DNA from: a virus | Direction: 5' to 3' (one strand) | DNA: 56,964 bases | IMG/VR virus record: IMGVR_UViG_3300024262_000036 | Span: 1-56,964 of that record | Part shown: piece after piece, positions 35,579 through 43,474 of the stretch | Position numbering within the stretch: position 1 is the stretch's first letter | Layout: each line of letters opens with the position of its first letter | Notes under the pieces: generated by a model | The model's input: only the letters and a program-made list of their open reading frames with translations | Database searches by the model: none | Told to the model about the DNA's origin: nothing | Translations under genes and position numbers: made by a program

Positions 35579-35854
35579 ATGGAAAAAGGGGATAAAATAA
35601 AAGATATTAAAAACGGTTCAACACACATTATTGAATCTATTGAATCATTTGATGGGGACACTGTAATTTTTACTGAGGACAGTAAATGTTTACCGATTAA
35701 AGATGTGTGTGAATTTAAAATGTGTGATGAGCTTAAAGAAGTTCTAACTAATAACCCTGAAATTATAGATGATTATTTAACGGAGACATACGTTAAACCG
35801 TATCAAGAGTATTTTAATAAATTAAAAGAAAAATATGAAAACGATAAAAATTGA
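35579..35854 (+). CDS. Small hypothetical protein
   Basis: 91 residues: a short beta-like start (MEKGDKIKDIKNGSTHIIESI, trimmed family-like 'GDKI' opening similar to the protein at 36438) and a helical acidic tail. It overlaps the next gene by 20 bases. No family recognised. Confidence 0.6.
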   Translation: MEKGDKIKDIKNGSTHIIESIESFDGDTVIFTEDSKCLPIKDVCEFKMCDELKEVLTNNPEIIDDYLTETYVKPYQEYFNKLKEKYENDKN

Positions 35855-36089
35855 ACACCCAAAGTACGGAATCCTTCAAGCAAAAAGTTTTGATGATGAT
35901 ATACAATTTAAGATTTATATTAAGATGGTTCACTCTTGTTTGGAACTTAAAGAGGATTTAACCACTTCCAACGGTAAAGATTTTCTTCTTCACATACCAT
36001 ACGAATTATTAAGGTCTTCAATGGTAATAGGTAATGTCGAAAAAATTAGTTTAGCTGAGTACGCAATTCAAAAATCTAAAACACATTAA
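35835..36089 (+). CDS. Small hypothetical protein
   Basis: 84 residues starting MKTIKIEHPKYGILQAKSFD, likely an alpha/beta fold with no recognised motif. It starts within the end of the previous gene and ends 2 bases before the next. Confidence 0.6.
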   Translation: MKTIKIEHPKYGILQAKSFDDDIQFKIYIKMVHSCLELKEDLTTSNGKDFLLHIPYELLRSSMVIGNVEKISLAEYAIQKSKTH

Positions 36090-36091
36090 AA

Positions 36092-36445
36092 ATGGTAAAA
36101 ATAATTAATAATTTATGGAGTATGATTAAGATGGTTCTAATCTTAATCTTTATGTTAATCACAGTTAAGTTTGTTGGTACAGATAAACTTGTAGAGGTAG
36201 GTCTTATTTGTCTCGGATTCTACTTATCATACAAAGTCATAGATTTATTATCAGTGTACCTTAAAAACAAGATAAACGGTTTTAAAGTGGATAAAACAGT
36301 TAAAGTTGTTGAGGAAATAAATCCTGAGGTTAAATATATTGAAGGATTAATCAATGAGATTAAGAAAAAGACTAAGAAAACGATAAAGGATAAAAATACA
36401 TTAGACCTTTTAGGTATTAAACTAAAGCAACTTAGAAATGTTTAA
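36092..36445 (+). CDS. Small membrane protein with basic coiled-coil tail
   Basis: 117 residues. Hydrophobic segments at about 10-25 and 32-52 are followed by a Lys/Glu-rich helical tail (ETINEIKKKTKKT-like). Topology would suit a membrane-anchored adaptor. It overlaps the next gene by 8 bases. Unknown function. Confidence 0.6.
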   Translation: MVKIINNLWSMIKMVLILIFMLITVKFVGTDKLVEVGLICLGFYLSYKVIDLLSVYLKNKINGFKVDKTVKVVEEINPEVKYIEGLINEIKKKTKKTIKDKNTLDLLGIKLKQLRNV

Positions 36446-36629
36446 GGTAGGTGATTATGTAGTACCCAAAGATGAGAAGGTAATTAAAGTTATTCATGAA
36501 ATAGAGGATATTTTTGGTGAGTTAATACTTTACATGACCGATAATACTTCTTATCATATAAAACAAATTATGACTATCGATGAAGTAGTTAAAGAAGAAA
36601 AAAATTATAAAAAAAGTTTTAAATTATGA
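36438..36629 (+). CDS. Small hypothetical protein
   Basis: 63 residues beginning MFKVGDYVVPKDEKVIKV. The alternating short strands look like a small SH3-like barrel and are loosely similar to the start of the protein at 35579. It overlaps the cytidylyltransferase start by 4 bases. Confidence 0.6.
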   Translation: MFKVGDYVVPKDEKVIKVIHEIEDIFGELILYMTDNTSYHIKQIMTIDEVVKEEKNYKKSFKL

Positions 36630-37105
36630 GTGAAAAGAAAGAGATTATAGGGTTTACTGCCGGTAATTTTGATTTAATGCACCCTGGTTACATCTATACA
36701 TTTGAAGACGCGAAAAAACATTGTGATAAATTCATAGTATTTTTACAAAAGGACCCGTCACTACACAGGAAATCTAAGTATAAGCCAGTAGTGCCATTAT
36801 ATGAAAGATATAGAACATTAATGGCGATTCAATATATTGACGAAGTATATGTTTACCAAACTGAAGAAGAGTTATATGGGTTAATTAATTATTTTAAGCC
36901 TGATATAAGAATTTTAGGTGAAGACTATATAGGTAAATCTTTTACAGGCGATGACTTACCACCTAAAGTAATATATACAAGTCGAGCTCATGGATGGTCA
37001 ACAACGAGAATGAAAGACATGATTGCGATGCAGACAATCAAACAAAATCCTGAAGTGGTACAAGAAGCAAATTATTTTGAACGTAAATTAGGGATGGATG
37101 ATTAA
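36626..37105 (+). CDS. Cytidylyltransferase-like nucleotidyltransferase (TagD/RfaE class)
   Basis: 159 residues. GFTAGNFDLMHPGYI contains the nucleotide-binding G-x-FD-x-x-HxG(H) pattern, here with Tyr at the last position, and the end has SRAHGWSTTRMKDMI, corresponding to the (I/W)STTR motif. RYRTLMAIQYIDEVYVY is also typical. Members join CTP or ATP to glycerol-phosphate, heptose-phosphate or similar alcohols. Together with the sugar genes in this window it may make an activated precursor for glycan or glycerol-phosphate decoration. Substrate unknown. Confidence 0.82.
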   Translation: MSEKKEIIGFTAGNFDLMHPGYIYTFEDAKKHCDKFIVFLQKDPSLHRKSKYKPVVPLYERYRTLMAIQYIDEVYVYQTEEELYGLINYFKPDIRILGEDYIGKSFTGDDLPPKVIYTSRAHGWSTTRMKDMIAMQTIKQNPEVVQEANYFERKLGMDD

Positions 37106-37124
37106 TAATAGATAAAATATGAGA

Positions 37125-37239
37125 AGGTTAAGGAAAGATAGATTTCCCTATTAGATTAAATAGGGTGGTGGAGTTTGTCCGACAGCCAAAATTAAGGTCG
37201 GTCCCATAAAGGGTGAGGAGAAATCTTCACCTTTTTTAT
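37125..37239 (+). ncRNA. Possible small structured RNA or leader
   Basis: Between two genes, three consecutive hairpins: CCCTATT/AATAGGG (around 37147-37166), CCGAC/GTCGG (around 37180-37202) and the terminator stem at 37212-37231. Purine-rich linkers and no coding content. It could be a small RNA made by readthrough or processing of the upstream transcript; no promoter of its own is visible. Confidence 0.35.
37212..37237 (+). terminator. Intrinsic terminator
   Basis: GGTGAGGA pairs with TCTTCACC around a GAAA tetraloop and is followed by six T. Confidence 0.88.
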
Positions 37240-37268
37240 TTTTATAAACGATATTTTATGTTATTACT

Positions 37269-37277
37269 TATATTTAT
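37269..37277 (+). promoter_or_regulatory. Putative late promoter box (TATATTTAT)
   Basis: Exact TATATTTAT followed by AATAAAAG, 18 bases before the ATG at 37296, the same layout as at 23273. Confidence 0.6.
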
Positions 37278-37295
37278 AATAAAAGAAAACAAGAC

Positions 37296-37595
37296 ATGTC
37301 AAATATTATTATAACGGAAACCCAACTACGTAAGTTAAAATCAAATATTAACGAGAAGTCCCACAAAGGTTCTTATATGGCCAAACAACAATTATTTACT
37401 ATTGCGACATTAGCCTATAAAATGTGGGAACAGATGGAAGACGGTGAACAAATTGATGATTGGATGGAAAGTAAAGTTGCTCAATCAGAACAGAGTTTAG
37501 TTTCAGTTGTTAAATCTTTTATGTACGATGAGGCTGAGGAAGGTTTACAGGGTATGGAAAAATTAAATTATGATGAGTTAGTTATTGGAACATAA
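37296..37595 (+). CDS. Small protein with capsid-targeting-like N-terminus
   Basis: 99 residues starting MSNIIITETQLRKLKSN, with an I-T-E site at residues 6-8, followed by an acidic helical body (EQMEDGEQIDDWMES). Late-type promoter directly upstream. A small internal virion protein would fit. No family recognised. Confidence 0.65.
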   Translation: MSNIIITETQLRKLKSNINEKSHKGSYMAKQQLFTIATLAYKMWEQMEDGEQIDDWMESKVAQSEQSLVSVVKSFMYDEAEEGLQGMEKLNYDELVIGT

Positions 37596-37619
37596 ATAAC
37601 GTATTTCATTGACAAATTA

Positions 37620-37652
37620 TAACCTTTCTTCTATTTTAGAGGAAAGGTTTTT
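37620..37652 (+). terminator. Intrinsic terminator
   Basis: AACCTTTC pairs with GAAAGGTT around a 13-base loop, followed by T residues. It separates the small gene at 37296 from the thymidylate synthase unit and argues against the upstream TTG start at 37609 for the next gene. Confidence 0.8.
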
Positions 37653-37677
37653 TAATGCCTTAAAAAAATATAAAATT

Positions 37678-37890
37678 ATGATAAAACTAACATTTAACAC
37701 AAGTAAACATACGATGGTTTATAAACCTGATATGGATAAAACACATATAATAGAATATCCAAACGTTACAACAATTAAAGATTACGATAACTATTATGAG
37801 GTAAGACAAAAACAACCATCAACAGGTGCGAGTGTACCGATTATTAGGGTACCTATTAAATCAACGATAATTGAGTATATACACAGTTAA
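37678..37890 (+). CDS. Small hypothetical protein
   Basis: 70 residues from the ATG at 37678; the frame is open upstream to a TTG at 37609, but that region is the terminator hairpin. Starts MIKLTFNTSKHTMVYKPD and looks beta-rich. 10 bases before thymidylate synthase. Unknown function. Confidence 0.6.
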   Translation: MIKLTFNTSKHTMVYKPDMDKTHIIEYPNVTTIKDYDNYYEVRQKQPSTGASVPIIRVPIKSTIIEYIHS

Positions 37891-37900
37891 TAACTAACCT

Positions 37901-38881
37901 ATGAATTCATTAGATAATCAATATAAGAAACTTTTAGAGTCGATATTAGAGTATGGTATAGAAAAATCTGATAGAACAGGGACAGGTACTAAATCTATTT
38001 TTGGATACACTATCAGACATAATATGAAAGATGGGTTTCCTTTGTTAACCACAAAGAAGATGGCAGTCAAAACTATGATGACTGAATTAAAGTGGTTCTT
38101 AAAAGGTGACACTAATATTAAATATTTGGTTGATAATAATTGTCATATTTGGGATGGGGACTGTTACAAATCATTTAAGAACACATTTTCACCAATGATA
38201 GGTATTCAATCATCGTTACCCAGTCAAGAAGAATTCATCAACAAAATCAAAACCGATGATGAGTTTGCTAAAAAATGGGGAGAATTAGGTCCGGTATATG
38301 GGGCACAATGGAGAAATTGGTTTCAAGAAGGTGAGCAAATATTTGAAGGTGATACTTTGCAAAGTTATACTGAAAAAGGTATTGACCAAATTAAAACACT
38401 TATTGATGATATTAAAACAAATCCTGACTCGCGTAGACTTATGGTTAACGCTTGGAATGTGGGTGAATTAAATTTAATGACCTTACCTCCATGTCATTAT
38501 GGATTTCAAGTATATACAAGATTAACCACTAGATATGAAAAGATTGTAAATCCTGGAAAATATAGAGCAATCTCTTTAATGTGGAATCAAAGAAGTGTTG
38601 ATACGTTCTTAGGTCTTCCATTTAATATTGCAAGCTATGCTGCTCTACTATGTTTAATTGCGGAAGAGGTTAACATGATTCCTGATGAATTGATTGGTAA
38701 TTTAGGTGACACTCATTTATATTTGAATCATATTGAACAAGCTAAAGAACAAATGGAAAGAACCTCATTTGATTTACCAAAAATAAAAGTATCTAATGTA
38801 GATATATTAAATGGTGAATTTGATTATGAAATAAAAGGATATGAATTTCACCCAAGTATTAAAGCACCGCTGTCCAATTAG
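37901..38881 (+). CDS. thyA: Thymidylate synthase (ThyA)
   Basis: 326 residues. Converts dUMP to dTMP with methylenetetrahydrofolate, producing dihydrofolate. Visible motifs: KSDRTGTGTKSIFGY (phosphate-binding Arg), ELKWFLKGDTNIKYL, GPVYGAQWRNW, DSRRLMVNAWNV, and LPPCHYGFQ with catalytic Cys198, then QRSVDTFLGLPFNIASYA and GNLGDTHLYLNH. A ~20-residue insertion relative to the E. coli enzyme is seen around TRLTTRYEKIVNPGKYRAIS. The DHFR at 51500 would recycle its product. Serves thymidine supply for AT-rich phage DNA. Confidence 0.96.
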   Translation: MNSLDNQYKKLLESILEYGIEKSDRTGTGTKSIFGYTIRHNMKDGFPLLTTKKMAVKTMMTELKWFLKGDTNIKYLVDNNCHIWDGDCYKSFKNTFSPMIGIQSSLPSQEEFINKIKTDDEFAKKWGELGPVYGAQWRNWFQEGEQIFEGDTLQSYTEKGIDQIKTLIDDIKTNPDSRRLMVNAWNVGELNLMTLPPCHYGFQVYTRLTTRYEKIVNPGKYRAISLMWNQRSVDTFLGLPFNIASYAALLCLIAEEVNMIPDELIGNLGDTHLYLNHIEQAKEQMERTSFDLPKIKVSNVDILNGEFDYEIKGYEFHPSIKAPLSN

Positions 38882-38917
38882 AATTATTTGATACAACATA
38901 AAAGAAAGCATTAAAAT

Positions 38918-39118
38918 ATGGAACGTAAAAGACTCATTGAAAATATTGAAAGAGAAGACGTATGGGATAAATATAAATATGTGTACGCAGATAGGTTATT
39001 AAAGGAGTATGACTCAGAATCAGTTAGAAAGTACTTGAGGAATAAATCTAAAACAACAGGTGATTATTATTATTGTTCAATATTAAAAGAAACTAATAAT
39101 GGAGAAGAATATAGTTAA
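38918..39118 (+). CDS. Small hypothetical protein
   Basis: 66 residues, charged and helical (MERKRLIENIEREDVWDKYK). The end overlaps the next gene by 20 bases. No family recognised. Confidence 0.6.
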   Translation: MERKRLIENIEREDVWDKYKYVYADRLLKEYDSESVRKYLRNKSKTTGDYYYCSILKETNNGEEYS

Positions 39119-39524
39119 TTTTATTCAAAAATACTATAGTATTGAAATAAATGGTAACAAACAAATTTTTCATGGTAACAAACAAATTTTTCTAAGGGAC
39201 ATATTTGAAGATGACTCTGAAACGTACTCGATAGAAATAACTGATAAAGTTGAATTTATTTGGGGTAGAGCTAAAAGTGTTACTGGTGTAGATTTGCAAA
39301 ATAAAGAATACACTTATATACAAAAAATAATAAAAGAGGTTTTTAGGTCTAAACAAAGTATGGATTTTTACGAGTTTATGTTGAATGAAATACGAGGAGT
39401 AGAGAGGATAAACCAACATAAAGGTTTAGTTATTCCTTTAAAAGAAATTAAATATGAGTTCCCTAATTTATACGGAGATAATTTGGGTAAGATAATATCT
39501 GAAAATAATAAAAAAAATGACTAA
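39099..39524 (+). CDS. Hypothetical protein with an internal 7-residue duplication
   Basis: 141 residues starting MEKNIVNFIQKYYSI. The sequence G-N-K-Q-I-F-H is followed by G-N-K-Q-I-F-L because of a 21-base tandem duplication. The rest is mixed alpha/beta with no recognised motif. Overlaps the next gene by 8 bases. Confidence 0.6.
   Translation: MEKNIVNFIQKYYSIEINGNKQIFHGNKQIFLRDIFEDDSETYSIEITDKVEFIWGRAKSVTGVDLQNKEYTYIQKIIKEVFRSKQSMDFYEFMLNEIRGVERINQHKGLVIPLKEIKYEFPNLYGDNLGKIISENNKKND
39151..39192 (+). repeat. Perfect 21-base tandem duplication, in frame
   Basis: Units 39151-39171 and 39172-39192 are identical (ATGGTAACAAAC then AAATTTTTC). In-frame, adding seven residues. Looks like a recent replication-slippage event. 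Confidence 0.9.
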
Positions 39525-40107
39525 AGATTATAAACATTTAAAATTAATTATTGGTGACTATAAAAAAATTATAGTTACAGGTCCTCATGGTGCAGGTAAT
39601 AAAATAGCGACTAAGATAATATCTCATGATTTTAAATTGGAAGAAAAAAGAGGAGAAGACGCTTGGAGCTTAGATGGATATAATGATGATGATGGTTTAC
39701 TTAAGTTTTATGATAAGAATAAAGATAATAAGTTTGTTTCATTTGGACCATCACAGTCCTGTCACTTACATAGAATAAATAATACGTTAAAAGATGTGTT
39801 AGTGGTTTTTATGTACAAAGATATGAGTACGATAGAGCGTTACTCAGAAAGAAACCCATTTGTTAAGGAACAGAGTCACAAATATGAGTGGAGCGTCTAT
39901 AATCAAATGGTGATGGAAGACTTCCCCCATAGCGCGACATACCTCAGTAAAAGTATTGAACAATTAACGTATCATATTTGGGAGAACCACCAAAGAGAAT
40001 TAGTACCAAACTGGATTGAATTAAATCATAGTTCATTGGAAGGTCACGAATTATGGGTAAATAAAGAGGATAGAAAAGATTTTACAGAGCAACAAACTAA
40101 GATTTAA
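39517..40107 (+). CDS. P-loop NTPase-like or sulfotransferase-like protein
   Basis: 196 residues. KKIIVTGPHGAGNKIATKII is a Walker-A-like loop with Asn before Lys (G-x-x-G-A-G-N-K) near residues 20-30. A second block, DVLVVFMYKDMSTIERY with following basic residues, would be the strand that carries lid or substrate residues in kinases or sulfotransferases. No Walker B is obvious. ATP/GTP or PAPS binding is plausible, the reaction unknown. Confidence 0.5.
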   Translation: MTKDYKHLKLIIGDYKKIIVTGPHGAGNKIATKIISHDFKLEEKRGEDAWSLDGYNDDDGLLKFYDKNKDNKFVSFGPSQSCHLHRINNTLKDVLVVFMYKDMSTIERYSERNPFVKEQSHKYEWSVYNQMVMEDFPHSATYLSKSIEQLTYHIWENHQRELVPNWIELNHSSLEGHELWVNKEDRKDFTEQQTKI

Positions 40108-40108
40108 G

Positions 40109-40117
40109 TATATTTAT
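40109..40117 (+). promoter_or_regulatory. Putative late promoter box (TATATTTAT)
   Basis: Exact TATATTTAT 5 bases before the ATG at 40123; the resulting mRNA would be nearly leaderless. Confidence 0.5.
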
Positions 40118-40122
40118 CTGTA

Positions 40123-40923
40123 ATGAAACTATTATCAATTCTTGAGAATATAATCAAAGAAAACTACACAGGTGTAGACATAAGGATGTTTGCGTTATTT
40201 TCTCATATTTTTAGTATCTTAATAAAGAGTTTGAAACAAGGTACGATGGACAAGGATTACCAGGTCTTATCTATAAAATATAAAGACACTCAAACACAAA
40301 AACCTTTAGATTACTTTTATGAGTTTATAATTAAAAATCAAGAACAGTTTTTAAAGAGTGAGGAAAATTTACAGGAAGGTGACACTAAAAAGGAGACATT
40401 ATTTAAATATTGGGATGACAAAGGTATTGATGCTAAACCAATTTACCATTATTTAGATTTAGATGATAGTAATAGTGATGACACTGAAACGATATTTGAT
40501 TATAAGTTAGAGTATTTTGGTGGTTTAGAAAACATGATGAAGGTACTCGAAGATAGGTTAGAAATAGGTAAACCTTTTAGATATTTCAGTGGTGGGTTCG
40601 AAATCAATGGAATTATTATTAGTTTTAATAATGAAACATCAAAGGTTAAGGGTAAAGAGATTTATTATGAAGTTGATGCTGTAATTAATGGGGAAACATC
40701 TTCAGTTACATTACTCACTACAGGAGAAGATTATATGTTAGGTGATTTATGGAATAATAATACCGATTTAGACGAGGGTATCGTAGAGGAGATAGGTTAC
40801 GAAATTGGTGATGTATTAAGAAATTATGTTGATAGTAAAATTTATAACATACTTGGTTTCCTATGTGATACGGCAGACTACAACGTAGTAGGTGGTGAAG
40901 AATTTAAAAAATCGGTAGAATAG
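40123..40923 (+). CDS. Hypothetical protein with capsid-targeting-like N-terminus
   Basis: 266 residues starting MKLLSILENIIKENYTG with I-L-E and I-K-E sites in the first 13 residues. The middle is acidic; the C-terminal part appears beta-rich (GGFEINGIIISFNNE and EIYYEVDAVINGETSSVTLL). No enzymatic motif. Late-type promoter upstream; internal virion protein is a candidate role. Confidence 0.65.
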   Translation: MKLLSILENIIKENYTGVDIRMFALFSHIFSILIKSLKQGTMDKDYQVLSIKYKDTQTQKPLDYFYEFIIKNQEQFLKSEENLQEGDTKKETLFKYWDDKGIDAKPIYHYLDLDDSNSDDTETIFDYKLEYFGGLENMMKVLEDRLEIGKPFRYFSGGFEINGIIISFNNETSKVKGKEIYYEVDAVINGETSSVTLLTTGEDYMLGDLWNNNTDLDEGIVEEIGYEIGDVLRNYVDSKIYNILGFLCDTADYNVVGGEEFKKSVE

Positions 40924-40954
40924 TTGATTAATCTTATTTTTTAGTTTAACTTTG
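40924..40954 (+). promoter_or_regulatory. Bacteroidota-type promoter
   Basis: TTG (40924-40926) and TAACTTTG (40947-40954), 20 bases apart. It lies over the TTG at 40952, favouring the ATG at 40970 as the start of the following gene. Confidence 0.6.
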
Positions 40955-40969
40955 AATAAAACTAATTAT

Positions 40970-41362
40970 ATGCAAATTACTCCTGAAATTTTAAAACAAC
41001 TACAAACTTGTATGTATCCGTTTCGAACTATCGATGTTGGAGGTACTAAAGTATTGGAAAAGTATCCAGATTATGAAGATATACTTTCATGGCTAAGACG
41101 ACAACATGTATATATAACATCATTACCATTTAGAAACGGTAGTGAAGGACCAAAATTATATTATTATTATTCAGTTATAGATGTTAACGATTTCGAAAAA
41201 GAAGATGATATCTTATGTGATGAAACAAACTTGGGAGTATCAGATTTAGATTATGAAACATATGAGGAAGCCTTAATTTCAGGAATAACAAGTTATTTAA
41301 GTTATAAGTCCAAAGACCTTAAATGGAAACGAGAGTTAATGTTTGGAGATAAAATTGTATAA
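40970..41362 (+). CDS. Hypothetical protein
   Basis: 130 residues from ATG 40970 (MQITPEILKQLQTCMYPF). The TTG six codons upstream overlaps the promoter. Tyr-rich; KLYYYYSVIDVND and a segment with ETYEEALISGI resemble small phage proteins that I cannot name. Converges with the minus-strand gene 3 bases away. Confidence 0.65.
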   Translation: MQITPEILKQLQTCMYPFRTIDVGGTKVLEKYPDYEDILSWLRRQHVYITSLPFRNGSEGPKLYYYYSVIDVNDFEKEDDILCDETNLGVSDLDYETYEEALISGITSYLSYKSKDLKWKRELMFGDKIV

Positions 41363-41365
41363 TCA

Positions 41366-42031
41366 CTAAAATTTCTCTGAAGATATTAATTCACTACCTT
41401 GTTCTTCAGTATTATATGCGAATTCAAAAATGAGTATATTTCTGTGTGGGTCAAATGTAAACTTAGCGTGAGAACCTTCATTAATCTCCCAACCAGGATG
41501 TTGGTTTAGTAATCTAAGACATACTTCTTCCATTTGGTTTGAAGTGGTAATACTCTTACCATTTACGTCATCATTTGTGTCATGAATCCAACCACTATCC
41601 CCACCAGCGTCTACATTAACTTCTAATATGTCGGACCTTTCATCGTTTAGGTAATCAAAGATAGGTTTAAATTCTTCAGGTTCTTCTTCCATCTCAATTA
41701 CGGTTTCCTCAATTGGTTCAGTACCGTAAGCGGTATAAATACCAAATATCTCAACACTTCTAAATTCAGGATTTATCACTAATTCATAACTGTAATATTC
41801 TTGGTCAGCCTCTTCATTCCAAGTGTCATCACCTACCGATTCTTCCATATACTCACTTAATTCACGCTCAACAGGGATTAAAAAGGGTATTGTTTTTGAG
41901 TTACTACCACATTCGTAACCATTATGGTAACTATTAAAGTCGTCCCCAAATTCAATGGATATTCTTTTACATCCCGACTTTATAAACGAAGGGTTAATTA
42001 AATTAAATAGTACTTTATATTTCTGTTCCAT
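41366..42031 (-). CDS. Acidic hypothetical protein
   Basis: 221 residues starting MEQKYKVLFNLINPSFIKSG. Acidic, beta-rich. The C-terminal segment contains NVDAGGDSGWI and HPGWEINEGSHAKFTFD, which looks conserved, and I recall similar text in other uncharacterised proteins. An AATATTTAT box lies upstream on the minus strand at 42046-42054. Confidence 0.65.
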   Translation of the reverse strand: MEQKYKVLFNLINPSFIKSGCKRISIEFGDDFNSYHNGYECGSNSKTIPFLIPVERELSEYMEESVGDDTWNEEADQEYYSYELVINPEFRSVEIFGIYTAYGTEPIEETVIEMEEEPEEFKPIFDYLNDERSDILEVNVDAGGDSGWIHDTNDDVNGKSITTSNQMEEVCLRLLNQHPGWEINEGSHAKFTFDPHRNILIFEFAYNTEEQGSELISSEKF

Positions 42032-42045
42032 GATAGTTTTTATAT

Positions 42046-42054
42046 ATAAATATT
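42046..42054 (-). promoter_or_regulatory. Putative late promoter box (AATATTTAT, minus strand)
   Basis: One mismatch from the consensus, 14 bases before the ATG at 42031 on the minus strand. It overlaps the final stop codon of the upstream minus-strand gene. Confidence 0.4.
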
Positions 42055-42406
42055 AGTCAGTGAACTTTAATTTTATAGTTTTCATCATCCATATAGGTTT
42101 TTCATTAGAATTTAATGCATCTACCCATTCTTTTGCTGATGGAATGTAGTTATTACAATCTTCCTTAACGTGTTGTTCACCGATGTAACGAACGTAAACT
42201 TCTTTACCGTCCGAATTTAAAAATGACTCACCAAAAACTTTCTCACATTCAAATATGCCTTCAGAGTGGTGTCTAAATACTCTATGAAAAGATGTACCAA
42301 TCCATGATTTAGTCTCATCAAACCAATTATGAATATGTAAGTAATCTTCAGGATTTCCACCAAACTGTTTAGCGGAAGATTTAGAATGTAAAATAGGGTG
42401 CGCCAT
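42053..42406 (-). CDS. DUF6915-like protein
   Basis: 117 residues from the ATG at 42406, MAHPILHSKSSAKQFGG; the open frame runs 13 codons further upstream but family members begin at MAHP. Matches: PEDYLHIHNWFDETK, FRHHSEGIFECEKVFG, NSDGKEVYVRYIGEQHV and a closing IPSAKEWVDAL. This uncharacterised family is found in bacteria and phages; conserved His residues suggest metal binding, unproven. Confidence 0.65.
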   Translation of the reverse strand: MAHPILHSKSSAKQFGGNPEDYLHIHNWFDETKSWIGTSFHRVFRHHSEGIFECEKVFGESFLNSDGKEVYVRYIGEQHVKEDCNNYIPSAKEWVDALNSNEKPIWMMKTIKLKFTD

Positions 42407-42518
42407 AGACTTTAATAATAGTTGGTGATATATATAAATAAACAATAAATAGGTCCTTTATAGGTAATTAACTATGGATTAACCTACGCTGTTTTATATA
42501 TTTTAAAAAACATAAAGT

Positions 42519-42659
42519 ATGGTATTTGTTAAAATAGTTGTAAGTGGACTTTTAATATCGTGGGTATTCCTTATCTACGAAATTGTTACAGCACCTTTAT
42601 GTGACGAGTACGGAAACATAATTAATAAAGATAAAAAACAAAAAAAACAAAAAAAATGA
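42519..42659 (+). CDS. Small membrane protein with poly-Lys tail
   Basis: 46 residues: MVFVKIVVSGLLISWVFLIY is a single membrane segment, followed by a short polar part and a KDKKQKKQKK tail. Its stop overlaps the next start (ATGA). Holin-like or small envelope protein possible, not assignable. Confidence 0.5.
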   Translation: MVFVKIVVSGLLISWVFLIYEIVTAPLCDEYGNIINKDKKQKKQKK

Positions 42660-42895
42660 AAAAAGGATTTTGGGCAGGTTTACTGTCATTCGTAATTGCA
42701 AAAGTAGTACATTTATTAATAACGGGACTTATTGGTTTTACCATAGGATTAGCTTATACCCAAACACCTGAGGATATGCCGTGGGGATTCATTCGAGTTA
42801 TTGACAGTCCAATTATTGGGATAATATTCTTGATATTTGCGAGTATGTATATTTATGGTAAATTAACTAATAATAATCAACAATTAAACGATTAA
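42656..42895 (+). CDS. Small two-pass membrane protein
   Basis: 79 residues with hydrophobic segments at about 5-33 and 49-69 and a polar tail. Translationally coupled to the upstream 46-residue membrane protein. The pair could act together, for example as a holin-type pair, but there is no direct evidence. Confidence 0.6.
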   Translation: MKKGFWAGLLSFVIAKVVHLLITGLIGFTIGLAYTQTPEDMPWGFIRVIDSPIIGIIFLIFASMYIYGKLTNNNQQLND

Positions 42896-42907
42896 ATAAA
42901 TAAAATT

Positions 42908-43444
42908 ATGAGTGTAGAATTAAAAATTACAAACAAGACACAGGTACCTGTAGAGTACGCACTTTATGAGTCACCTAAATTAAATGATAAACCTACAAAA
43001 AATGGTGTTTTAAAACCTGGTGAAACCAAATCATGGGATGAGTGGCACGTTACTATTGGTGACTACTTTGTTATGGGTATTACAACAGGTGATGGGGATA
43101 ATCACGAATGGACTAAAACCAATAACAGTAAACCTGATTTCCCTGGTGAACTTGAAATGAAAGACTTCTACGATAATGATGGAGGTTTTGAAAAATGGCA
43201 TGAAGGTAATTTAGACAGAGGTGATTTTGACGTAATGTCAGATGGTGAAATAACTAGCACGTTTGGAGAAGGGTTATGTTCTAATGTTTGTCCATCTTTT
43301 AGTTGGGCTGGTACTAATACTAGACATATTGAATTTATGGGTGGTCCTGTATTCCTAAAAGATGATGCATCTACGTTATGGAAAATTGCAAGACCTGACA
43401 GTGAAAACGCAGCACAAGACTTTTTAGTCTATCGTTCAGCATAA
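42908..43444 (+). CDS. Hypothetical beta-rich protein
   Basis: 178 residues without a signal peptide: MSVELKITNKTQVPVEYALY looks like an immunoglobulin- or aegerolysin-like strand pattern, with KPGETKSWDEWHVTIGDYFV following. Two cysteines in GLCSNVCPSFSW. No firm family. It begins a three-gene group with the lipoproteins at 43475 and 44215. Confidence 0.6.
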   Translation: MSVELKITNKTQVPVEYALYESPKLNDKPTKNGVLKPGETKSWDEWHVTIGDYFVMGITTGDGDNHEWTKTNNSKPDFPGELEMKDFYDNDGGFEKWHEGNLDRGDFDVMSDGEITSTFGEGLCSNVCPSFSWAGTNTRHIEFMGGPVFLKDDASTLWKIARPDSENAAQDFLVYRSA

Positions 43445-43474
43445 AAATAAAAATAAAAATAAATTAAAATTAAA

